Source: Lepraria neglecta (lineage: Eukaryota; Ascomycota; Lecanoromycetes; Lecanorales; Stereocaulaceae). From it: a stretch of 64,000 bases of DNA. Under the pieces are notes generated by a model that did no database searches, was not told the origin of the DNA, and saw only the letters and a program-made list of their open reading frames with translations. The translations under genes and the position numbers were made by a program. The stretch spans positions 4,650,001 through 4,714,000 of the forward strand of contig CM065648.1 of assembly GCA_033220425.1 (NCBI GenBank). Reading direction: 5' to 3'. Positions 56,878 to 64,000 of this stretch are shown here, piece after piece; the first letter of the stretch is position 1, and each line of letters opens with the position of its first letter.

Positions 56878-57834
56878 ATGGGCTTCGCTGATGACTGGCA
56901 GGCCGGAGATGAGAATTCTGTAGAGCCTCAAAAGAATCTTACTGGCGGCGGCCAAGGGAAGTACCAAGGGTGTTGCAATGTGGCAATAGGCTAGGAAGGA
57001 TGTCTAGCTAATGGGGGCCCCCAGGGCCCCATATATGCCCAAAACAGACAAAGAACGGCTAGCAACAGGCTTCTAGAATCGCATAGAAAGCAATCAAGCA
57101 ACGGATTGCAACAAAGGGCTTCAGAGGGTTTTAGTCAGGCGGCAGGGCCACGCTCACAAATCCAGGGACGCCTTCCACCACCCAGCCACGCAGCCGGCCT
57201 ACGGAGAAATGCACTCCAAAACCGACCCCTCGGGAGCATAGCCGACAATCGGGCTTATAGGCCACAGTATAAGTCCCGAGTTTCCGCCTGGGATCCGCTA
57301 CACCCTGTCATCCAGTACAACACCCGTAAAGATGTCCTAAAGAAACATCAGTACATACGAGGCCTGATCTTCAATGCGCCTGTACACGCAGAGGACGCCA
57401 ATCCAACAAGGCCCACGGCTGACCAGGAGGCTAGATCGATCTCTGCTCACTCGATTGTCTTCACCAAACCGCGATACCTGATAGTGGTGTCACTGCACGA
57501 AACCACCTACATGGCTATCCCTCTGTTTACGTACGAGCACAAGGGGCTTCTCGGAAGAGAACACTGTGAGCATGAATACGTTTCTGTGCGTGACGGGCGT
57601 ATTCCGGCATTGGGTTTCCAGGCCCAGTCACGCTACAAGCAAATAGTTACCGATGGGACTGGGCCCAGAATCAAGGAACTGAGTACGGCGCACTTCGCTA
57701 ACCCAGTCTCGAGAAACTATGATCTACCCATTAGTGTCTGCGGGCGCCTGACGGACGAGTCAGCAGATCGGCTACTGAAGTTTTTCAAGGATGAGTTGTA
57801 TAGGGGTCTTGGGTTTGACAAACACAATAAGTAA
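56878..57834 (+). pseudogene. DUF6590-like protein, copy 2, with one in-frame stop
   Basis: The frame from ATG 56878 (MGFADDWQAGDENSVEPQKN) to 57834 is open apart from TAG at 56992-56994, in the context NVAIG*EGCLANGG. A CAG-to-TAG change fits. If translation starts downstream of the stop, the domain is still whole. The DUF6590-like core is YIRGLIFNAPVHAEDANPTR, KPRYLIVVSLHETTYMA, IPLFTYEHKGLLGREH and YVSVRDGRIPALGF. The tail PVSRNYDLPISVCGRLTDES ends with a helix. It pairs with copy 1 across the inverted duplication. It may be a functional gene with a shorter N-terminus, or a recent pseudogene. Confidence 0.65.
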
Positions 57835-59289
57835 GTCTTTCGACTACACCGCGGATATGGACTTCCAGGGGCTTCTGTGAAGGACCGGAGTGGGTTGTGA
57901 TGCACATCCGCTTGCTGTTAATTGCGCTTTCTCATCCTTCATCACCCAGAATGTCTTGCATATTTGTACGACTGGCAGGCCTAGATAGCAGTGAGTCAAA
58001 TTATTCTTTTAGAGCACTTGCAATAATTTCCAAACATGATGAAGCATCGTAGCGTAGTAAAAATGCTTTGCAGACTTACCTCCATAAATCCTATCACGCT
58101 TTCCGAGACAAGTGACTGCGTTGAGCAAGAAGCCGTATGACCGCCACAATCTGTGCCGGATTATTCAGCGTTCACAGGAAATATGAGGGGAACTCCCAGT
58201 GCTGTGTGCCGATCGTCCAATGAAAGCTCCACGTCGAAGTGTTGATCAAGGGGGTTAACGCTAATCGGTACGCTCAATTCTAACAATCTTGTTGACGAAC
58301 AATGATAGCCGAATCTGATGTCGAATTACTTGAATACTGTGCAAGATTATTGGACCTGACGATTCGAAATAGTGCATCAAGTCCGCAACTGGCCCGTTGA
58401 TGGGGCTCCACAGGTAAATTCATTGTGGGGTTGTCTAAGGAAGGAGCAGCCGGGAGGGAGCTCTTTGGCGGTGATCAGCTTACGAGGCCAAAATATAATA
58501 CAGTATGGGGCCACTTAGTGTGTGAATCATACACCGCGCGTCCCTTCAACAGGTCATCGTCCTGCCGCAAATTTCTGCTCACTCTGTCTTATCCGTCGTA
58601 ATACCATAGAATGGTAATCAAAAAATCTCTGATAAGTGCAAAGCACTGTTGTTTGTGATCATCTGTCATCGCAAGCATGTGATTTGGGCACCTACCACAG
58701 CCGATAGAGTTGCTGACAGTGCATGAATGAGCTCACACTTGTAAGCTATAAGCCGCCCGCTGTCAGGAGTACTAAAATCGCGATTGGCTGGGTGCAGTTT
58801 CTCGATTCGGACTTGACTCGTCCGGATCTTTTCCCATTGTGCTTTTTCCGTGAATCTCTCTTAAATCTTGTGATATGATTGTGGTCTCGGCCTTTCAGAC
58901 CTTGTGTATTGACACCTCTGTCTTAGCTGCATGTGTTTATCCTTATCAGGTTACAATGGTGAAGCGATTTCAAGACTGCTGGCTACTGCGAGCTGCTGTT
59001 TCTTTGATGACAGCCTCGTTTGCGTGAAAAATTACAGCGGTGACTGTCTGTCTCCACACATAAGCTTTACTCAGACATAGGTCGACCATGTCAGCGCAAT
59101 GCATGAGTCAAAGTCCGTTTCAACCCGGACACTGGCCTGGACGAGGCTGCGAGAGCCATCTACTAATCAGAAAACCATTTCTCGATAAGTACCAGGGGTG
59201 CCAGCTCCCTCCTCAACTCCCTCGCCGCTCCACTGTCCGTGTTCATTTACTCAACGAAAAGCAAGCCCAGTCAAGGTGCTAACATCAAC
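57835..59289. other. Intergenic region (1.45 kb)
   Basis: No gene was recognised. It includes the terpene synthase promoter; the exact 5' end of that gene is uncertain. Confidence 0.35.
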
Positions 59290-61051
59290 ATGAAGCAATA
59301 TCTAACTTCCCGTGAGAAGGTCCTCCTCTTACTGTACTATTGCATTCGCCTCGCCTTCCAGCTATTACCCGCTCGAAAGCATGCTTTTCCTCAAGTAGTG
59401 CAGCCGTCTGAACAACCTCAAGCTTATACTGTAAGCTTTCCCTGCGAGCAATTCGGTTTACCCATTTGTATGCGGCTGATGCTGGCGTTAGAAACTTTTG
59501 GATTCCCTAAGAGGTCAAACTGTCGAGATCCACGACGTGGACAATGTCTACTCGGGCTGGCCAGCTGGCATCAGTCCACATGTGGAGTGCCTGCGTCTGG
59601 TTGCTGACGAGAAACTCGAAAAGTCCGTCACTCCCATTTCATTTGTTGGACCACGCAACGACTGACCAACCTCCGTCTACTTTAACAGACTCATCTCGAA
59701 CAAGAAGAGACTTGAGAAGCTAAAGAGCGCTGATTTCGCGCTCTCTGCCGCGATGTGGTGGCCGCGAGCGAGTTTCGACGATCTAGTCCTGGCTCTGTTC
59801 ATAGTGATCTGGGTATGTGCTCCGACTCGCCCATGTACCATTCGAAATGGCTGACCGATCTCAGCTATTTACTTGGGATGACGGTGAGCCAGCTCACGGC
59901 TTCTTCCACTCCCTTCTGTGCCAGCGACCTTGTTACTACAAAGTCGAAACTTAATTTTTCAACGGATAGCTAAATCATCGCGCCAGACATCGAAGAGAAG
60001 GGAGGCTCCGTGTACGACAACTTCCAAGCAGCGCAGATCCGCCGCGAAGAAACCCTCCAATATATTACCTACAGTTTAGGATTCAAGGTGCCAGAGTCAT
60101 ACATTGAGCCTACCAGTACTCTTGTTCTTGACTTTAGATACATCGGGGACAATATGTGCAAAGCCTATAGCGTCGGTAAGCACCATGAGATCGATAAAGC
60201 CTCTCATCAGTTGTGCTGATAAGATGAATACAGACCAGCGTCGACGATTCTTGAACAACATGAAGGTTTATATCCAGGGATCCCGGGTCGAACAAGAGCT
60301 GCGAATAAGCGGCAGGGTACCTACCATGAAGGAGTACTGGAGTTATCGCATGAGCAGTAGTGCTGTGGATGTGACCAGCAGTATGACTGAGTAAGGAAAT
60401 CAAAGTCTCAATTTCCGAGCTGTCAGCGCTTACAATGACCAGGTTGTCAACAAAGGGCAATCTACCCCAGTATATCTTCGAAGACGCGAACATTAAGAGC
60501 ATATGGAGAGAGACAAACGTCATCATATCTGCGTGAGTGAATCCTTCCCGTCTGTCATAGGTGACCTTTAGGTCTGACACTAATATGCTTCCCAGGTCAA
60601 ATGATATGCTTTCGAGCAAGAAGGAGTTTGTAAGCATACCCAGCCAAGCTAAACGGTATCTTTGAAGTTTGACGATTGACCAGGTGATTACAGGCAAATG
60701 GTCAGATTGACAACCTTGTGTCTCTTCTCTCCTTCAACAAAAACATCCGAGCTCAAGACGCGATGGACGAGGTAGACACTATGGTGCGATCCGCAAAAGC
60801 AAGATTCGACAAGGCCGGGAAAATTCTTGAGACCCGGTACTCGAATGACACAGTCGTTGGGAGACAGGTCCATGACTTCATCGAAGGCTGCAGATATAAC
60901 ATCACAGGCAATCATAATTGGAGGTACGGTGTTTTTTCCCAAGTCCTTCAGATACTAGCTACTGACACACGCATGTCTACTTAGCCTCATTAGCACAAGG
61001 TATGGCCTCGCAAAAGCAAGGAAAGGCAATAGTCTTGTCTTTACCTTTTGA
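59290..61051 (+). CDS. Fungal sesquiterpene synthase (class I terpene cyclase), ten exons, 393 aa
   Basis: Exons 59290-59430, 59492-59622, 59689-59812, 59865-59883, 59987-60175, 60234-60390, 60443-60532, 60596-60629, 60694-60923 and 60985-61051 join in phase. Signatures: RGQTVEIHDVDNVYSGWPAG and ADFALSAAMWWPRASFDDL. The metal-binding DDxxE lies in LFTWDDDIEEKGG (D137, D138, E141), which forms only when the CGCCAG acceptor at 59986 is used. Then come ETLQYITYSLGF, YWSYRMSSSAVDV and IWRETNVIISASNDMLSSKKE, the NSE triad (N286, S290, E294). The terminal RY pair is in STRYGL (377-378). It should ionise farnesyl diphosphate with Mg2+ and cyclise it to a sesquiterpene. No P450 or other tailoring gene lies nearby. 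The first exon (MKQYLTSREK) is the weakest part. Confidence 0.88.
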
Positions 61052-61918
61052 ATTTCCAGGACGGTTTCCTCGATTCTGCACTCGGGCTTTTGAAGCCGCA
61101 GATGACGAGAGACTTGACTATAGACTGGATCGCAATCTTGATCTTTGAGAGCCGCAAAGCTTGTCTGCCAACTCTCGAGATCGAATATTTTGTGCTGTCC
61201 CATGAGCTGTAACTGCACGATCAACTTTCTCCTCGGAAACACGGTGTCCTCCTCTTCGTTGACAGATAATAGGCAGAGATGATAGGAGAGTCGCTATTCA
61301 GTCAATACATCTATATAGACCAATGTACTATGTTCTAGTATTCTAAGCACGTTTCTAAAGAGCATTGATGTTGTTGAGTTTAAATTACGCCAAGAAACTG
61401 GCCGTATTAAGATACGCGCTAGCCTTTTGCCAAGCATCTGTGACTACGAGGATTTTCTCCTTCATCAGCGTTCATGATCAGAGATGCAAGATTGCAATCG
61501 TCATTATCGCACCTCGAATGAACAGTGGCGCCTCACAGCCCAAAGGATTGTTAGCAGAATGCTGCTTTGCTCTGCTAGCAAGAGATGATGTGCCGTTACA
61601 GAACGACTGGGACCGTCAGCTTGCCAAGCGAAACATCTTGCTATGTTACCATTAGCACGCTTGGATCATCTTCCAATGTTGCTGCAATGGGATACTTACC
61701 CGCTGTGCTTCGAGTTGGCTCACAACCTTGAAACTTTCACAGGCCACTAAAAACCAGCTAATCTCCAGACCGAAGCCCCCGGAGTCCCGAACAGTCAAAG
61801 CAGATAAGTATTGGCCATTGCCCCGCGGCGTTCTTCCGGCTCGATTCTCCTGCTCCCCACCTCCTCACTCGAGCTGCGCTAGATCTTTGCTCTTCGCAAA
61901 GTCACTACCACACAGACA
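61052..61918. other. Intergenic region
   Basis: A minus-strand frame at 60955-61242 has protein-like text (IFDLESWQTSFAALKDQDCD) but overlaps the terpene synthase end and is not recognised. Otherwise nothing was seen. Confidence 0.35.
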
Positions 61919-62878
61919 ATGCCGTCGGAACCTGACCTCGAGCGCGATCCGCCTCCCCCTCCTAGACGATCCTCCTTCGAGGGGCCCCCTCCTCCGAAAT
62001 TGGTCAAGTTCAGGAACTTGACTGGGATTGATACACCAAGGAACATCGCAGGAGACTACCGTCCGCGGCCCGCCAAAAACATTGGCATCTATTCTCGCGT
62101 TGTCGCCGAAGAAACCAAGACCAGATACCAATACTACATCATGGCGTCCATTATCGAGGTATCCTTCTTGGGCCAGATCGTTGTCGCAGCAACTCTTACT
62201 GCGCTCGGCGCTGCAGACGCGTCCCATATTGCCATCACAGTTCTCGGAAGTGTCAATACCGTGATTGCAGGGGTGCAAACGTACCTGAAAGGGCAGGGAC
62301 TGCCGAATCGCTTGAGGTTGTATGAATTTGGATTGAGAAAGTTGAGGGAATACATCGAAGACCGCGAGAGAGATTTCAGCGACGCAGATTGCAAGTTGAA
62401 CGTCGATCACGAGATCACCGACATTGCCGCTATGTATAGGGCCGTGAGGCAGACTGCAGAGGATAATACCCCGGACACGTACCTACCGATGGCTGGGGCA
62501 GGGAAAAAGCTGCTAGGAGATAATGACAAAAGGGTGGCGGATCAGGAGAGCACTGGGCTTGGTACTGGGTTGCTAATGAATGGATCGGGGGAGAGTGCAG
62601 CAGAGGCCGGCCCTTCGAAATCTACCACTACACCAGAGGCTACGGAACAGGCAAATGGTCAAAAGCCTCCTGCTGAGCCAGAAGCGACAGGACAGCCTAA
62701 AGCCGAACCAGCAGAGTCAGCGGGCTCCGGTATTGGGGGACCAGCGGCTGCTGAACCCGAAGAGTCAGCGCCAGCAACTGAATCAGCGCCGACGGGCACC
62801 ACTCCCAACGAAGAAGGCGAGACTGAAGAAGCACCGCTCTTGCAATCTGATGGCAAGGCCGCCACCGGCAAGGATTGA
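61919..62878 (+). CDS. SLATT-domain protein (fungal two-TM effector type), 319 aa
   Basis: Intron-less. The N-terminus is Pro-rich. The SLATT_fungal domain starts near residue 45 with GDYRPRPAKNIGIYSRVV. Two hydrophobic helices follow: SIIEVSFLGQIVVAATLTAL (about 77-96) and IAITVLGSVNTVIAGVQTYL (about 104-123). They are joined by GAADASH, then followed by KGQGLPNRLRLYEFGLRKLR, the most conserved part of the fungal family. The C-terminal third is Ala/Glu/Pro/Thr-rich and disordered. SLATT domains were predicted by comparative genomics to be pore-forming effectors in conflict and immune systems. Direct proof for this fungal subset is limited. Confidence 0.87.
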   Translation: MPSEPDLERDPPPPPRRSSFEGPPPPKLVKFRNLTGIDTPRNIAGDYRPRPAKNIGIYSRVVAEETKTRYQYYIMASIIEVSFLGQIVVAATLTALGAADASHIAITVLGSVNTVIAGVQTYLKGQGLPNRLRLYEFGLRKLREYIEDRERDFSDADCKLNVDHEITDIAAMYRAVRQTAEDNTPDTYLPMAGAGKKLLGDNDKRVADQESTGLGTGLLMNGSGESAAEAGPSKSTTTPEATEQANGQKPPAEPEATGQPKAEPAESAGSGIGGPAAAEPEESAPATESAPTGTTPNEEGETEEAPLLQSDGKAATGKD

Positions 62879-63010
62879 TCTGTGCGATTTCAAAGAAGTG
62901 TCGACCTTCGAATGTCATATAATAATATTAAAGACTTTCTATCTCTTATTACGTTGTATATCTGCGCAGAAATAAACAATCACGCCGCTCAAATAACTCT
63001 AACGCTCTAG
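62879..63010. other. Short gap between convergent genes
   Basis: 132 bp; it should hold both 3' ends. Confidence 0.4.
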
Positions 63011-64000
63011 CTAGAATGAACGGCGCCGCTTCAACATTGCCCTATCTACAGTCCATACATCCTCCTGCGGAGTTGGAAGCGGCGGCCCGCGGATTCTGTG
63101 CCAACGATCAATTTTCTTGCGATTATTCCCACAGCCTAACGCACTTGCACTGTCTGATATCTCAACGGTCGTCGCATCCCACTCGTCCATCTCCATATCT
63201 TCACAGCCACAATCACTTCCTTGAGGTATGATATCCGACCTCCAGTCCTCAATAGAACTCCAGTCACGAGTAGCTAAATAGGAGGCCATGTGCTCCGTAG
63301 ATGTACTCTCCTCATATCCGGACGCAAAGCCTAACGACTCCTCAGCATAAGTCGACTCGGTCAGACCGAGCGCTCTTGCTTGTGCACATGCTTCGTCATA
63401 CTCTGCCTCGATGTCAATCAAGGCACCAGTCAATTTTTGTCCATATACGAGTTCACGACGATCAAATTCGCTTCGGGAACATGTGTATGTGCCAGCTTCC
63501 ACGGCTTGCTCGTATCTTGCTAGATTCTCGGCGCCCTGGCGGGCTTGGTCATCGAATTGAGCTTGAACATCTGCCAGCGCCATCCGGCGGTTGTAGAGGT
63601 CGTCCAGGACTTCTTGACGTAGGAAGTCCTCCGGACTGAGTTCGGGCTCGTTGTCACCCATCGAGACTACCGAATCATGCTGTGGAGGACTCGATTCGTC
63701 TCCTTGTTCCTCCTCTTCGTCCTCAAGGATAATGGGTGGTGGTGGCTGAGGGGCTCTCAGAATGTTGGCCTTCTCCATTGCTGTCTCTAGGACATATCGT
63801 GAATGGTCTCTGCACAGCTCAATTTGTCCCCGGCTATGGCTAGTCTCTTGCTCTAGCTTGGCTATTCGCTGGCGAGCTTTGAGCAGCTTGGACTCCTGTC
63901 GATCTAGTGTATTTTGGAGTTGACGGAGGCTCTCTTCTGATCCCTGGACCTCTGGTAAACCTAGGGAGTCTTTCATCCTCTCTATCGATGATTCGAGGTT
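63011..64000 (-). CDS. Coiled-coil family protein, paralogue C (partial, 5' end beyond window)
   Basis: The frame is open to the right edge (NLESSIER precedes MKDSLGL), so the N-terminus lies outside. It has a coiled coil (LRQLQNTLDRQESKLLKARQ), MEKANILRAPQPPPP, then ADVQAQFDDQARQGAENLAR. TCSRSEFDRRELVYGQKLTG, ALIDIEAEYDEACAQARALG and LTESTYAEESLGF follow. The C-terminal block MEMDEWDATTVEISDSASAL is the same as in paralogues A and B. It is closest to A (LRAPKPP; VQAQFDDQ; SRSEFDRR). No break is seen in the 329 codons within the window. It is convergent with the SLATT gene. Confidence 0.8.
   Translation of the reverse strand, partial: NLESSIERMKDSLGLPEVQGSEESLRQLQNTLDRQESKLLKARQRIAKLEQETSHSRGQIELCRDHSRYVLETAMEKANILRAPQPPPPIILEDEEEEQGDESSPPQHDSVVSMGDNEPELSPEDFLRQEVLDDLYNRRMALADVQAQFDDQARQGAENLARYEQAVEAGTYTCSRSEFDRRELVYGQKLTGALIDIEAEYDEACAQARALGLTESTYAEESLGFASGYEESTSTEHMASYLATRDWSSIEDWRSDIIPQGSDCGCEDMEMDEWDATTVEISDSASALGCGNNRKKIDRWHRIRGPPLPTPQEDVWTVDRAMLKRRRSF

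Noticed and set aside
59865-60000. Apparent break in the terpene synthase at the DDxxE motif (acceptor GATAG followed by CTAAATC puts TAA before ATCATCGCG)
   Set aside because: Using the later CGCCAG acceptor at 59986 gives WDD-DIEEKGG in phase, with the CTAAAT acting as branch region. The gene is then intact.
60955-61242. Minus-strand frame with protein-like text (IFDLESWQTSFAALKDQDCD)
   Set aside because: It overlaps the last exons of the terpene synthase and no family was recognised. It may be a remnant, but I cannot support it.
1-64000. tRNA, rRNA, CRISPR arrays, LTR retroelements and virus-derived elements
   Set aside because: No tRNA B-box context, rRNA text, spaced direct repeats of CRISPR type, long terminal repeats or reverse-transcriptase motifs were noticed by eye. 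A covariance-model and repeat search would settle it.

Overview
The window looks like nuclear DNA of a filamentous ascomycete (Pezizomycotina). Most genes have introns of about 50-100 nt with GT..AG ends and CTAAC-like branch sites. Several families are typical of moulds: HET, HeLo, DUF6590, SLATT, acuK/ERT1, a fungal terpene synthase and F-box proteins. Broken genes and a transposon carry C-to-T type damage resembling repeat-induced point mutation (RIP). Leotiomycetes is my guess at the class; I cannot prove it. I saw no rRNA, tRNA, CRISPR array or retroelement.

Layout. 0-28 kb is mostly a conserved housekeeping block: the 3' end of an unrecognised gene, a 968-aa F-box protein, a small Cys-rich protein, a divergent pair SDHAF3/ACN9 and MTQ2, spliceosomal SmD1, a C2H2 protein, a sugar porter, a decayed Tc1/mariner-like transposon, PKR1, a GTPBP1-like GTPase, a DHA1-type MFS transporter, an ERT1/acuK regulator and riboflavin kinase FMN1. 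Exons of nearly all of these could be rebuilt with consistent phase.

28-35 kb holds a convergent pair of signalling genes: a protein kinase with C-terminal ankyrin repeats, and a HeLo-domain protein with a degenerate kinase domain (an architecture like the cell-death protein MLKL). 35-51 kb is accessory and decaying. It has a secreted protein, an F-box/TPR-like pseudogene, an SDR relic, an F-box pseudogene split by a small transposon with a 9-bp target duplication, a degenerate tandem array, a GPI-type serine-rich relic, a single-pass membrane protein, a HET-domain pseudogene, an intact NAD-dependent epimerase and a relic of a small secreted protein. Many of the disabling stops fit CpA-to-TpA change.

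51-64 kb carries a pattern I have not seen described. A divergent gene pair (DUF6590-like plus a coiled-coil protein) is present twice as an inverted duplication. A third coiled-coil paralogue runs off the right edge. Between the second pair and that third copy lie an intact ten-exon sesquiterpene synthase and a SLATT-domain two-TM protein. HeLo-pseudokinase, HET and SLATT genes are all linked in fungi to cell death or non-self recognition, so the right half may be an immunity/allorecognition neighbourhood. That link is inference.
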